Numbered from the stretch's first letter, positions 43,247 to 52,797 are shown. The stretch: DNA of 64,000 nt from Clostridiales bacterium (GCA_021202925.1 JAJQCD010000017.1:1-64000), one strand, 5' to 3'. Notes: generated from the letters alone by a model not told the origin. Numbers and translations: made by a program.

Positions 43247-44605
43247 CTACAGCGATTTGATTTTCCTGATGTAAACCTGCCGGAAATGAAGCATTGCGTA
43301 AATCATCGCCAGACTTTCTGAAATCCACGCCGCGTACCAGGTATACTCCAGCCCGATCGCCGTAGCGAAATAATACGAAAAAGGAACCAGCACCACCAGC
43401 TGCCTCAACAAGGTTCCGATCATACTCAGGAGCCCGTTTCCCATACCGGAACCACAAAATCCGATCGTAATCGTAACCGCGGCAAGCGGGAAGGTCAGCG
43501 AAATAATCTTTAAACCACGTACCCCGATCCTCATCATCTCATCACCGGCCTTATACAAACCAAGCAGCTGTGCCGGAAACGCCTGAAACAAAATGGTGCC
43601 AATCAGCATGATGAGGACAGCGACCGCCAGTGTCACTTTGAAGGTCTCCATGATCCGATCTTTCTTCCCTGCACCATAATTGTATCCCACAATCGGGATC
43701 TGACCCTGAGCCAGTCCGCTGACCGGCATGTAGACAAATGTCCACAGTTTATAATATACACCGTAGAACGCCACCGCTGCGCTTGAAAAATCAATTAGCA
43801 AGCGATTCATACAGATCATCATAAAGCTTCCCATCATCTGTGTCAGCATCGTCGGAAAACCGACCACATAGACATCCTTTATGATTCGACCGTCTGGACG
43901 GAATCCTCGAAACTCAAAATGAATCTCTTCATTTTTTACCTTATTCAGCCCAAGCGCCGCAATCGCTGCGACAAACTGCCCCATAATCGTCGCGATCGCC
44001 GCCCCTCGAATCCCCATAGACGGCAATCTAAACATCCCGAAAATCAGGATCGGATCCAGCACGATATTAGTCACAGCACCCAGTGTCTGCGCCGCCATAC
44101 TCAAAAATGTATTTCCCGTGGCCTGAAGCAGCCGCTCTCCCGTCGTCGCAAGAAAGATGCCACAGCAACCCACCATACAAATAGTCAGATACTGCACACC
44201 CAACTCCAGAATTTCCGCATCATCGGTAAACATCGACAGGAAACGCTCTGAACCGAAATATCCGAACACCATAAATATGATCGAACAGACAATCGCCAGA
44301 AACAGACCGTTGACCGCGACCTGATTGACCGCCTTTAAATCATGCCTGCCCAGGTTCCTCGACAAAAGCGAGTTGACACCTACACCCGTCCCTACGGCAA
44401 CCGCCAGCATCAGCATCTGCGCGGAATAAGCCAGGGACGTTGCCGTCAATGCGTTTTCGTTAATTCTTGAAACATAGATGCCATCCACGATATTATACAA
44501 TGACTGTACCAGCATGGACGCCATCAACGGCACGGAGACATTGGCGATCAGTTTGGGGATTGCCATGACCTCCATTTTATTTACTTTGTCCATATCTCTC
44601 ACCAT
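43247..44605 (-). CDS. MATE-family efflux transporter
   Basis: A 452-residue protein with about twelve transmembrane helices in two homologous halves. Family marks include LIANVSVPLMASMLVQSLYNIVDGIYVSRI at the N-terminus, GTGVGVNSLLSRNLGRHD, and GLAQGQIPIVGYNYGAGKKDRI at the start of the second half. Such proteins export drugs or metabolites with Na+ or H+. The start is uncertain among three in-frame ATGs within 12 codons (44605, 44593, 44575). A TTGACA at 44638-44633 on this strand could be the -35 of a promoter divergent to the LysR gene. Confidence 0.93.
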   Translation of the reverse strand: MVRDMDKVNKMEVMAIPKLIANVSVPLMASMLVQSLYNIVDGIYVSRINENALTATSLAYSAQMLMLAVAVGTGVGVNSLLSRNLGRHDLKAVNQVAVNGLFLAIVCSIIFMVFGYFGSERFLSMFTDDAEILELGVQYLTICMVGCCGIFLATTGERLLQATGNTFLSMAAQTLGAVTNIVLDPILIFGMFRLPSMGIRGAAIATIMGQFVAAIAALGLNKVKNEEIHFEFRGFRPDGRIIKDVYVVGFPTMLTQMMGSFMMICMNRLLIDFSSAAVAFYGVYYKLWTFVYMPVSGLAQGQIPIVGYNYGAGKKDRIMETFKVTLAVAVLIMLIGTILFQAFPAQLLGLYKAGDEMMRIGVRGLKIISLTFPLAAVTITIGFCGSGMGNGLLSMIGTLLRQLVVLVPFSYYFATAIGLEYTWYAAWISESLAMIYAMLHFRQVYIRKIKSL

Positions 44606-44661
44606 TCTTTTCTAAAAAGTAACAAAAGTGTGTGTCAAAAAAACAGCGAATCTGTCTATAT

Positions 44662-44690
44662 TTGACTAATATCATTTTCCGTAGTATAAT
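44662..44690 (+). promoter_or_regulatory. Promoter of the LysR regulator at 44757
   Basis: TTGACT (44662-44667) and perfect TATAAT (44685-44690) with 17-nt spacing. The LysR start codon is 66 nt downstream. Confidence 0.8.
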
Positions 44691-44756
44691 TTGAGTGTTA
44701 TTATTTTAAGAATCCGGACAGCGATAACAGACCGATCCGGAGAAGAGGATGATCGC

Positions 44757-45704
44757 ATGAATTTTCTGAGCCTGGAATATTTTACAGCCATAGCTGAAGA
44801 AAAAAGCTTTACCAAGGCCGCCGAACGCCTGTTTGTCTCTCAGCAGTCCCTGAGCGAACATGTCAAAAAACTCGAGGCTGAGATCGGCTGCCCTCTGTTC
44901 AAACGCGGACGCACTCTCTCCCTCACTTCCGCCGGAGAAATTTTTCTGCACGGTTCCCGGGATATCCTGGCCACGCGCGACCAGACTCTTCTCGATATCT
45001 CAGCCCTGACTCATGAATCGTCCAACCAGCTGACCATCGCGACTGCGACCTTCGGCACACCTCCATTTCTGTCTGATCTCCTGCTGCAGTTTTCTGCGGA
45101 TTATCCGCAGTACCGGACCATCATCGCCAAGCGACTGGTTCGGGATATCGCCTCTCACATGGATGGAGTTAACCTGTACATCAGCTGGTTGCCGTTAAAC
45201 GACGGCCTGAAGCATTGTCCGATCATAGACGATACCTTTGCTGCTGTCGTCAGCAAAAGCCTGCCGAACAAAATTTACGAATCGCGATGGCCAGCCATCG
45301 AGGCAGAACTTCTTGCTACCCGCAACCTTTCTCTGCTCGCGGAAGTACCATTTGTCTATCTGTATGACAGAGACGGCTATCTTGCACCGGATCTGGACGT
45401 GATCTTTAAATACTACTCCATCCACCCGGCAGAAGGCTTTCAGTCGGAAAACTCCGATCTGAATTTTTCTATCTGTCTCAACGGAGCAGGCGTTTATCTG
45501 GCTCCGCTGGATCTGATCCGGCGCAAGCTGAAACAAAGCTCCTCTGAAGCAAGAGAGGCTGTCGCCGTCTATCCGATCGACACTGGCGAACTGAAAGCCA
45601 CACTCGCCCTCAGTTATCAGAAAGGCCATATTCTGAATAATGCGGAAAAGCGGTTCATTGACGCTACCCGGCAATATATCCTGCGTACACAGAATGATTT
45701 ATAA
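44757..45704 (+). CDS. LysR-family transcriptional regulator
   Basis: A 315-residue regulator: winged helix-turn-helix at residues 1-60 (MNFLSLEYFTAIAEEKSFTKAAERLFVSQQSLSEHVKKLE) and an effector-binding domain from about 90. AGAGGAT lies 8 nt upstream of the ATG. The gene is divergent from the MATE exporter, the classic LysR arrangement, and converges with the lactonase gene, overlapping its 3' end by 6 nt. It could control the exporter, the lactonase/hydrolase pair, or both. Confidence 0.9.
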   Translation: MNFLSLEYFTAIAEEKSFTKAAERLFVSQQSLSEHVKKLEAEIGCPLFKRGRTLSLTSAGEIFLHGSRDILATRDQTLLDISALTHESSNQLTIATATFGTPPFLSDLLLQFSADYPQYRTIIAKRLVRDIASHMDGVNLYISWLPLNDGLKHCPIIDDTFAAVVSKSLPNKIYESRWPAIEAELLATRNLSLLAEVPFVYLYDRDGYLAPDLDVIFKYYSIHPAEGFQSENSDLNFSICLNGAGVYLAPLDLIRRKLKQSSSEAREAVAVYPIDTGELKATLALSYQKGHILNNAEKRFIDATRQYILRTQNDL

Positions 45705-46901
45705 CCGGACAAACCGGATAGCCGACGGAGCAACCGCATCAATCTTTTTTCCGGTTTCTTCCAGCCTCCCGTCTTTTCCGATCCGAAAAACAGTAATATC
45801 GCCAGAAATCATGTTTCCCGAGAACAGATATCTCCCATCCGGCGAGATCTGAAGCGCCCTCGGCATGATGCCCCCGCAGGAAGCTACCTGCACCAGTGTT
45901 GGCAACCCGGACTCATCCAGTTCCATCACCGCGATGCTGTTTACGCTCATCAGTGAACAATAGAGCGTCCTGCCGTCTGGGGAGACCATGATATCCTGTG
46001 CGCCCACCGGCTTGCCATCGATCAGTCCCGCATCCTCAAATAACAACGAAATCTGTGAAAGTCGGTGCATTTTCCCTGTCTTCTTGTTATAGGCAACTGT
46101 TTCCAGCGTCGGTGCAAATTCATGATTTACATAAAGCACCTGCAGTGCCGGATGAAACGCCGCATACCGCGGAAACGTCTTGAAGTCAGACTCCAGACAA
46201 TCTAACTGCTCCAGTTTGCCGCGTAGCCTGTCCAGCCCATAGGTGTAAATGCGATCCATTCCCTTATCGCAGGCTACATAGATTTCTCCTTCCGGGTTTG
46301 GAATCACACAGTGAACACGGGAAAGCCCCCTTACCACCTGGATATGACCGGATACCGGATCGACATTGACCTCAGAATCCGGATCCCTCCCGTCTGTACT
46401 TTGTGTAACGGAGATATCGCACATTCCACCGATTCCTCCGTCTTCTTCGATGCGAAACAGTGCTATGCCCGCATCGTCAAACAGGACTTTATTTGTATAA
46501 GTACCATCCGGATTTTTTTCAATTTTTGTGACATGCCACGGATCCGCGTGCAGGCTCACCAACAGGAACTGCTGTGACTTGTCCATGCATATATAAGACG
46601 GCTCCGGACAAAGGGATTCTTTTTCATTTACCAGCGTCAATTTCCCTGTTTCCGCGTCCATTCGAAATGATGCAATGTAACCGCCTCCTCCGATCTCACC
46701 GCGGCGCTCTCCCCGCTCATCACAGGCATATACCATTCTTTTTTCCGAATCGATCCACAGCTGTCCGGCTGCCATCTCTGAGCGGATAGTCTCAATCAGT
46801 TCCATGTTTCCGGATTCCGGATCATATCGATACGTTGTGATTCCCTTGGGTGCCTCGGCAAATCCCCAGTTTCCCACAACCGCATACATCTTTTCTGACA
46901 T
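45699..46901 (-). CDS. Lactonase, seven-bladed beta-propeller (Pgl/YbhE-like)
   Basis: A 400-residue cytoplasmic propeller protein of the 6-phosphogluconolactonase type. Repeated blades show FRMDAETGKLTLVNE, SYICMDKSQQFLLVS, HPALQVLYVNHE, DIMVSPDGRTLYCS and LQISPDGRYLFSGN. It may hydrolyse sugar lactones or another lactone; nothing in the sequence fixes the substrate. AAGGGAG precedes the ATG. It lies 21 nt after a PhlG-like C-C hydrolase gene on the same strand, so the pair may act on one compound. Confidence 0.85.
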   Translation of the reverse strand: MSEKMYAVVGNWGFAEAPKGITTYRYDPESGNMELIETIRSEMAAGQLWIDSEKRMVYACDERGERRGEIGGGGYIASFRMDAETGKLTLVNEKESLCPEPSYICMDKSQQFLLVSLHADPWHVTKIEKNPDGTYTNKVLFDDAGIALFRIEEDGGIGGMCDISVTQSTDGRDPDSEVNVDPVSGHIQVVRGLSRVHCVIPNPEGEIYVACDKGMDRIYTYGLDRLRGKLEQLDCLESDFKTFPRYAAFHPALQVLYVNHEFAPTLETVAYNKKTGKMHRLSQISLLFEDAGLIDGKPVGAQDIMVSPDGRTLYCSLMSVNSIAVMELDESGLPTLVQVASCGGIMPRALQISPDGRYLFSGNMISGDITVFRIGKDGRLEETGKKIDAVAPSAIRFVRL

Positions 46902-46922
46902 AAATGTACTCCCTTCCGGACT

Positions 46923-47792
46923 TTAGTCCGCGTCCTCAGGCTTATTATGGTATTCTTCATAAAGCCCCGGCAAAAAGACTCCAAGCTGCTGCGCTTCGAT
47001 CACATTGTGCCGGATTACCTTTCGCAGATAATCATCCGAACACATCTCGGCCGGTGTTGTTTTATCCTGCACGATTTTTCCATTCTCCACTCCGTATCCG
47101 ATCCATTCACGGGTTCGTTTCTCCATAAAGCCCCGCGGATTATTTCTCGAAAGTGTCAGGCACAGGTGCATACCCGGTAGCCTCGTATGAGACGCGTCCA
47201 TTGTGTGGAAGGTTTCGTATGCGAAATCCACAAAGCAGCCATGCTCCTTCAATATCTTTGCCTGTTCCTCCGTCAGTCCGAAATCCATCGGATCCAGCGC
47301 ATGGCGAACAGTATAAGTCTTGGGGTCTCCCTCTCCCTCATCCAGAGATTCCACGGTCCAGATCCCGTCTGTCCGGTCCTTGCCATTGACAAAACCATGC
47401 CCGACATGATCCGCCTGATTCCAGATCTTATACCGGATATTGTCATACCCCTGTTCTCCAAGCGGCTGATGTTTACTCGGCGTATTGACCCAGCGGAAAT
47501 ACCAGGCCAGCATCTTCGGGTTACAGTTCATATACGTTGTATAGGTAGCGATGTAAGCGGAACCGTCATCCATATGGCAATAACCGAATTCCAGGTTGGA
47601 GTAACCTTCCGGTACCAGCAATTCGGCAAAATTCTCAGCCCGGATCGCCAGCGAAGGATCCGACGGGCAGCCCCGATCCAGCAGTTCCTTCTCGATGGGT
47701 CCCATCTCATACAGCGGTAAATCGTAATATTTTGCAAGCGGAAGCGCCCGCTCTTCTTCACAAAGTACAGGTCTTCTGGTAATTTGAATCAT
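46923..47792 (-). CDS. DAPG hydrolase (PhlG)-like C-C hydrolase, phloretin hydrolase-related
   Basis: A 289-residue protein whose blocks resemble PhlG and the phloretin hydrolase of Eubacterium ramulus. These are GYCHMDDGSAYIATYTTYMNC, then MLAWYFRWV, IRYKIWNQADHVGHGF, and the C-terminal NPRGFMEKRTREWIGYG. Members use a metal held by His and Glu residues to cleave a carbon-carbon bond next to a phenol ring. A polyphenol or acylphloroglucinol substrate is therefore suggested, which fits a gut anaerobe. The family call is by motif memory and should be checked. AAGGAG precedes the ATG; the start overlaps the stop of the gene upstream by 4 nt. Confidence 0.65.
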   Translation of the reverse strand: MIQITRRPVLCEEERALPLAKYYDLPLYEMGPIEKELLDRGCPSDPSLAIRAENFAELLVPEGYSNLEFGYCHMDDGSAYIATYTTYMNCNPKMLAWYFRWVNTPSKHQPLGEQGYDNIRYKIWNQADHVGHGFVNGKDRTDGIWTVESLDEGEGDPKTYTVRHALDPMDFGLTEEQAKILKEHGCFVDFAYETFHTMDASHTRLPGMHLCLTLSRNNPRGFMEKRTREWIGYGVENGKIVQDKTTPAEMCSDDYLRKVIRHNVIEAQQLGVFLPGLYEEYHNKPEDAD

Positions 47793-48247
47793 AATGAATC
47801 TCCTTCTCTATTTTTGTTTACTTCTTCTCTTAATGCCTCATAAAGGCTCTCCGTTGACTGTTCTCCCTCATAATTCAGGATCAGGATACTCTGACCCTGC
47901 CGGATCCGGATAGCTGTTTTGGCGGCATCCCGCACACAAAGGAAATATTCCCCCCATTCGTCCGACTGCCAGATCCCGTAATGATATCCTCTTTTTGTCT
48001 CTCCATCCACACAGGCTCCATAATCCTGCGGAAGTTCGGCCAGCTGGAGTTCCTCAACTTCCGCGTACCGGATCGGATATTCCCTGCCCTGTGGATCTGT
48101 CACCACAATCCCGCCATCCGATGCCGTGATCGTCACCTGCACCGACATTTTCCCGAACAGGAATAAAAACACGGCTACGATCGCTATCACACTCAGTAAA
48201 TGCAAAATCATTTGATTCAGAGCGGAGTCTTCTTTCTTTTGCTTCAT
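47789..48247 (-). CDS. Small single-pass membrane protein, unknown function
   Basis: I do not recognise this 152-residue protein. It has one transmembrane helix (about residues 13-32, MILHLLSVIAIVAVFLFLFG) and an outward or inward beta-rich domain with ITASDGGIVVTDPQGREYPIRYAEVEELQL and LCVRDAAKTAIRIRQGQSILILNYEG, reminiscent of a PH-like fold. AAGGAG precedes the ATG. It overlaps the hydrolase gene by 4 nt and follows another membrane-protein gene by 35 nt. Confidence 0.7.
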   Translation of the reverse strand: MKQKKEDSALNQMILHLLSVIAIVAVFLFLFGKMSVQVTITASDGGIVVTDPQGREYPIRYAEVEELQLAELPQDYGACVDGETKRGYHYGIWQSDEWGEYFLCVRDAAKTAIRIRQGQSILILNYEGEQSTESLYEALREEVNKNREGDSL

Positions 48248-48282
48248 AGCTGCTCCTTTCCCTCGCCGGAATTTCCCTTTTC

Positions 48283-48891
48283 TCAGCTTTCCAGTTTCTC
48301 ATAAAAAACCCGATATTCGTTTAGCCCGATCACAAGCGCGGCAGCTCCCGTAATAACAAAGAGCGCCAGGCTCAAAACAGTCCTGTCATTTCCACTGATT
48401 CCTTCCCTCAGCAGGAAAACGACGACTGACAGCGCGGAGAGAATACTGCAGATTTCCACGCCCCGGATCCCTGCCGCGAAGCCACGCACGGCGGTCCGGT
48501 AATATCTGCGCTCCATCTTTTCCGGCATCGCCACATAATGACAGAGAGCGAAAAAGGTATACAGCAGACAGGGTAGACACAGGGCCTGGGGCAGGTTGAC
48601 ATACCAGACGCAGTTACTCGCGATCGGCATGCTCGCGCCGCAGATATAGGCAGCCAGTCCGGCCGCAAACAGCACGGAATAACCGACCCGGTTCCGTATG
48701 CTTTTCGTACGGGGCAGCGCCTGCCTGTAATACTCCGCCGTATAGACGCGCCGGATCTTTCCCGAGCCGTCCGCGTCATAGGACTCCTCATAGCCGTCAA
48801 AATGCTGATGATAAAAAATGCTGTGCCATACCTGCATTTTTCCTGCTTCTTCGTTCAGCTGTCTGTCTTTTCTGCGCAGTCTCTCTCCCAT
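48283..48891 (-). CDS. Polytopic membrane protein, unknown function
   Basis: A 202-residue protein with a polar N-terminus of about 65 residues rich in Arg and Tyr, then four predicted transmembrane helices. No family recognised. AGGAGA lies about 13 nt upstream of the ATG, a long spacing. It heads the small group with the single-pass protein and the C-C hydrolase on this strand and follows the peptide transporter operon B. Confidence 0.65.
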   Translation of the reverse strand: MGERLRRKDRQLNEEAGKMQVWHSIFYHQHFDGYEESYDADGSGKIRRVYTAEYYRQALPRTKSIRNRVGYSVLFAAGLAAYICGASMPIASNCVWYVNLPQALCLPCLLYTFFALCHYVAMPEKMERRYYRTAVRGFAAGIRGVEICSILSALSVVVFLLREGISGNDRTVLSLALFVITGAAALVIGLNEYRVFYEKLES

Positions 48892-48943
48892 GTCTTGTCA
48901 TCTTCTCCTGTTTTCCTGAACAGTTAACTGATTCTGTAATAGG

Positions 48944-49894
48944 TTATCCGATTTCCTTCAATCTGCAGCAGGAAACGAAATGGTCGTTATCCACCTGTTT
49001 CAGCTCCTGAGGCTGCTCGCACGCCTCTGTCGCGTACGGACAGCGGCTCGCGAACCGGCATCCCGGCTTCGGGTTGATCGGACTTGTGATCTCTCCCTTG
49101 AGGACAATCCGCTTCATCGGATGATCCAGGTCAACTGACGGCACCGCGGAGAGCAGAGCCTTGGTATAGGGATGCATCGGATTTTTAAACAACTCCTGAG
49201 ATGGGCTGACTTCCACCAGCTGTCCCAGATACATCACGCAGATGTGGTTGGATATGTGCCGGACCACGGACAGATCGTGCGTAACAAAAATATAGGTAAG
49301 CTTCAGCTGATCCTGCAGATCCATCAGCAGATTCAGCACCTGTGCCTGAATGGAAACATCCAGCGCCGATACCGGCTCATCGCACATGATAAACTCCGGA
49401 CTGAGCGCCAGCGCGCGGGCAATTCCTACCCTCTGACGGCGTCCGCCGTCAAGCTCATGCGGATACGCCATACGCAGCCGCTCCTCGACGCCGCACAGAT
49501 CCATCAGCCGTTCTGTCTCCTCGAGGATTTCCTTCTTTTTAAAACGCTTCGACAGGTAAAGCGGCTCCTGAACCGCTTCCTCCACGGTCATACGCGGATT
49601 GAGCGAGGAATACGGGTCCTGAAAAATGATCTGCATATTTTCCCTTACTCTCCTCAGATCCTTTCCCTTTGCCTCCGTGATATCTTCTCCGTTCAGATAG
49701 ATTTTCCCTGCAGTGGGATCCTGCAGACGGATAATGGTACGTCCGAGCGTGGACTTCCCGCAGCCGGATTCTCCCACGACGCCCATTGTTTCGCCCTTCT
49801 GAATCTCAAAGCTGATATCATCTACCGCATGGTTGATTCCCATCGGCACATTAAAATATTTTTTTAAATGCTCAACCTTCAATAATGCAGACAT
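48944..49894 (-). CDS. Peptide ABC transporter ATPase, OppF type, system B
   Basis: A 316-residue ATPase with Walker [10 protein letters not shown] at 41-49, Walker [12 protein letters not shown] and the Cys-rich C-terminus ([15 protein letters not shown]) typical of OppF, which can bind an Fe-S cluster in some relatives. The signature motif reads LDGGRRQR instead of LSGGQRQR, a change of the Ser that contacts ATP. I have seen the same variant in other clostridial OppF proteins, so it is probably natural. AAGGAGG precedes the ATG. Last gene of operon B. Confidence 0.93.
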   Translation of the reverse strand: MSALLKVEHLKKYFNVPMGINHAVDDISFEIQKGETMGVVGESGCGKSTLGRTIIRLQDPTAGKIYLNGEDITEAKGKDLRRVRENMQIIFQDPYSSLNPRMTVEEAVQEPLYLSKRFKKKEILEETERLMDLCGVEERLRMAYPHELDGGRRQRVGIARALALSPEFIMCDEPVSALDVSIQAQVLNLLMDLQDQLKLTYIFVTHDLSVVRHISNHICVMYLGQLVEVSPSQELFKNPMHPYTKALLSAVPSVDLDHPMKRIVLKGEITSPINPKPGCRFASRCPYATEACEQPQELKQVDNDHFVSCCRLKEIG

Positions 49895-49905
49895 CTCTGA
49901 CCTCC

Positions 49906-50865
49906 TTAATTAAGCATACACCGGCATGCGTGCTGCTTTGAAAGTTCCTTAAGCGGAATCGATCCCTTCCGGCATTTGTCACAAACCTGCGGGCATCGCG
50001 GCCCAAACGCACATCCATCCGGCAGATCGGACGGATCCGGCGGCAGGCCCGGGATCGGGCTCAGCCTTGGCTTATCGCTGTTCATGCTCGGCAGCGATCC
50101 AAATAATCCCTTTGTATAAGGATGAGCCGGATGGCGGAACACTTCTTCTTTATCGCCATACTCCACGATCTTGCCGGCGTAAATAATTGCGACCTTATCG
50201 CAGCTCTCTGCCACAACTCCCAGATCATGAGTAATCAGGATCATCGCCATATTGTACTTTTCCTTCAGCCGTCCCATCATCTCCATGACCTGTGCCTGAA
50301 CGGTCACATCCAGTGCCGACGTCGGCTCGTCCGCCAGCAGCAGCTCCGGATTGCAGGCAAGCGCCATTGCGATGACGACTCTCTGCTTCATCCCGCCGGA
50401 AAACTGATGCGGATATTCACTGTAACGCTCTGCCGGAATTCCCACCATCTCCAGCATTTCACAGGCTTTCTTTTTTGCTTCATTTAACTTCATATCTTCG
50501 TGCAGGCTGATCGCTTCGGTGATCTGCCCGCCGACGGTCATGACCGGATTTAACGCCGTCATCGGATCCTGGAAAATCATCGAAATCTTATTTCCTCTGA
50601 TTTTCAGCATTTCCTTCTCCGGGATCCCCAGCAGTTCCTGCCCGTCCAGCCACACTTCCCCGCCCTGCACCTTCGCGGAACGATCCGGAAGGATACGCAG
50701 GATGGATTTAGCAATCGTTGTCTTGCCCGCTCCTGTCTCTCCGACAAGTCCCAGAGTCTCACCTGCGTCCAGATTGATCGAGACGCCGTTCACCGCATGG
50801 ATGATGGATCCGTCTGAGGTATATTCCACCGCAAGATCTTTTATCTCAAGAAAATGATTATTCAT
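49906..50865 (-). CDS. Peptide ABC transporter ATPase, OppD type, system B
   Basis: A 319-residue ATPase: Walker A GETGAGKT, signature FSGGMKQR, Walker B LLADEPTSALD, and the C-terminal oligopeptide motif with PGLPPDPSDLPDGCAFGPRCPQVCDKC. It pairs with the OppF-type ATPase 11 nt downstream; the OppD subunit carries the canonical signature motif while its partner does not, so the two ATP sites may be unequal. AAGGAG precedes the ATG. Confidence 0.95.
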   Translation of the reverse strand: MNNHFLEIKDLAVEYTSDGSIIHAVNGVSINLDAGETLGLVGETGAGKTTIAKSILRILPDRSAKVQGGEVWLDGQELLGIPEKEMLKIRGNKISMIFQDPMTALNPVMTVGGQITEAISLHEDMKLNEAKKKACEMLEMVGIPAERYSEYPHQFSGGMKQRVVIAMALACNPELLLADEPTSALDVTVQAQVMEMMGRLKEKYNMAMILITHDLGVVAESCDKVAIIYAGKIVEYGDKEEVFRHPAHPYTKGLFGSLPSMNSDKPRLSPIPGLPPDPSDLPDGCAFGPRCPQVCDKCRKGSIPLKELSKQHACRCMLN

Positions 50866-50877
50866 ATTACCGACTCC

Positions 50878-51756
50878 TTAATTCTTCATCTTCGGGTCAA
50901 GTGCGTCCCGCAATCCGTCGCCAAACAGGTTCAGAGCCAGTACGGTCATGGCGATCGCGATCCCCGGGAAAGTTATCATATGCGGATATTTCATGATATA
51001 ATCACGTCCGCTTGCCAGCATGGCTCCCCACTCCGGAGTCGGAGGCTGCACGCCCAGTCCGATATATGCAAGTCCCGCGACGGAACAGATCGTCGTACCG
51101 ATTCCCATCGTCGTTCCTACAATCGTCGGACTGATAATATTGGGCACCATATGTTTGTACATAATCCGGAATTTCCCGGCATTCAGAGAACGCGCCGCTT
51201 CCAGATAATCCATTTCCCGTTCCTTTAAACTCATGGCACGGGTACTTCGGATACCGCCCGGCACATTAGAGATCAGCATCGCGATAATCGTATTGACATA
51301 ACCGGCTCCCAGTGTCGCGGAGATCAGGATGGCCAGCAGTGTGCTCGGAATGGATGCCCAGATATCTACGATTCTCATTCCGATCAGGTCAACCTTGCCT
51401 CCTGTATAACCGATATAGGCGCCGACTAGCACACCGATCACCTGGCTGACCACATCTGCAATCAGGCCGATCGACAGGGAATATCTGGCTCCATAGATCA
51501 GGCGGCTCAGGATATCGCGCCCCACCTCGTCACAGCCGCAGATATGCTTCATCGTCGGCGTCGCGTACATGGATGTCAGATCCATCTTTGTGGGCGAATA
51601 CGGCGCGAATACCGGGGCAAAGATCGCCACGATCGAGATGACAATCAGCAGGATCAGGCCGAACATGGCCGTCGGATTTTTGGAAAGCCGTTTAAAAACC
51701 TGCACGAAATTACTCTGTTTTTTGTATTTTTTCTTCTTTGTATTCTCTGCACTCAC
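50878..51756 (-). CDS. Peptide ABC transporter permease, OppC type, system B
   Basis: A 292-residue permease with the OppC signs: a cytoplasmic Lys-rich N-terminus, first helix PTAMFGLILLIVISIVAIFAPV, the CGCDEVGRDILSRLIYGAR loop, and coupling loop MDYLEAARSLNAGKFRIMYKHMVPN. The GTG at 51756 is chosen because AAAGGG lies 8 nt upstream; the GTG three codons earlier sits on the preceding stop codon and has no site. Confidence 0.92.
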   Translation of the reverse strand: MSAENTKKKKYKKQSNFVQVFKRLSKNPTAMFGLILLIVISIVAIFAPVFAPYSPTKMDLTSMYATPTMKHICGCDEVGRDILSRLIYGARYSLSIGLIADVVSQVIGVLVGAYIGYTGGKVDLIGMRIVDIWASIPSTLLAILISATLGAGYVNTIIAMLISNVPGGIRSTRAMSLKEREMDYLEAARSLNAGKFRIMYKHMVPNIISPTIVGTTMGIGTTICSVAGLAYIGLGVQPPTPEWGAMLASGRDYIMKYPHMITFPGIAIAMTVLALNLFGDGLRDALDPKMKN

Positions 51757-51761
51757 TTTGG

Positions 51762-52709
51762 TCACCCTTTCTTTCCGGATACGACGTACTGTGCCTTGAT
51801 TCTCGGGTCAATATACGCATAAACCAAATCCACGATCAGCATGACGGTTGCTGCGAACAGCGCAAGAATTAAAACAGAAGAACGAACCGACGGGTAATCT
51901 CTGGTATTGATGCTGTTCAAAAGGAAAAGTCCTACTCCAGGGAAGGTAAACACACTCTCCAGCACAACCGTTCCTCCGATGCTTTTACCGAACTGCGCGC
52001 CCAGGATATTGATGACCGGGATCAGCGCATTGGGCAGCATATGGCCATAAATCACACTCCGCTCCGGAACTCCCTTTGCCCTCGCCGTAGAGATATAATC
52101 CGAGCGGATCGTTTCCAGCGCAGAAGAACGCATCTGCCTTGCGTTTTTCGCAATTCCAGCCACGGAACCCGCTGCCACCGGCAGAATCCAGTTCGAGATA
52201 CTCCCGATGCCAAACGCGGGGAGCACATTCAGCTTCAGGCAAAATAGCAGAATCAGCATCAATGCCAGCCAGAACTCCGGCATGGATACCCCCACCATGG
52301 CCAGTGTCATCAACGCATGATCCTGCCAGCGGTTCTGATGCAGGGCGGCGCTGATTCCCAGCGGAATCCCCACCGCGGCGCCAATGATGATGGTGATCAG
52401 ACTGAGCATGATCGTTCTGGGAATACGCCCCATCAGTTCCTCAATTACCGGTACATTATAAGACCACGAAACTCCCAGATCGAATCGAATAAATGTATCA
52501 TACAGGTACCTTCCCAGCTGCACGATATACGGATCATTTAACCCCAGGCTGTCCCGGAACGCCTGTCGTTCCGCATATGTCGCGGTAGTCGGCAGTGCGA
52601 TATCCGCAGGATCTCCAGGCACAAAATACAGTACCGTGAAGATTACGAATGCGGTGCCAACCGCTACAACGATCAGCCATAAAATCCTTTTTACTACATA
52701 TTTCCACAT
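51762..52709 (-). CDS. Peptide ABC transporter permease, OppB type, system B
   Basis: A 315-residue permease beginning MWKYVVKRILWLIVV, with the YFVPGDPAD motif, six membrane helices and coupling loop SDYISTARAKGVPERSVIYGHMLPNALIP. AAGGAGG precedes the ATG. A longer upstream open frame runs back into the receptor gene and is not protein-like. It follows the receptor gene after a hairpin at 52759-52786. Confidence 0.95.
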   Translation of the reverse strand: MWKYVVKRILWLIVVAVGTAFVIFTVLYFVPGDPADIALPTTATYAERQAFRDSLGLNDPYIVQLGRYLYDTFIRFDLGVSWSYNVPVIEELMGRIPRTIMLSLITIIIGAAVGIPLGISAALHQNRWQDHALMTLAMVGVSMPEFWLALMLILLFCLKLNVLPAFGIGSISNWILPVAAGSVAGIAKNARQMRSSALETIRSDYISTARAKGVPERSVIYGHMLPNALIPVINILGAQFGKSIGGTVVLESVFTFPGVGLFLLNSINTRDYPSVRSSVLILALFAATVMLIVDLVYAYIDPRIKAQYVVSGKKG

Positions 52710-52758
52710 AAGTCCTCCTTTGAGTAACTTTGAAAGTTCAGAAGTTCTTTCAAACGAA

Positions 52759-52786
52759 CGGACACCCGGATTAAAACAGGTGTCCG
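52759..52786 (-). other. Intercistronic hairpin between receptor and OppB genes, system B
   Basis: An 8-bp stem (52759-52766 with 52779-52786) and 12-nt loop lie between the receptor stop and the permease ribosome site, with only scattered T residues after it. Equivalent in position to the hairpin of system A at 8565-8582. Confidence 0.6.
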
Positions 52787-52797
52787 CCTTTCGCCGG

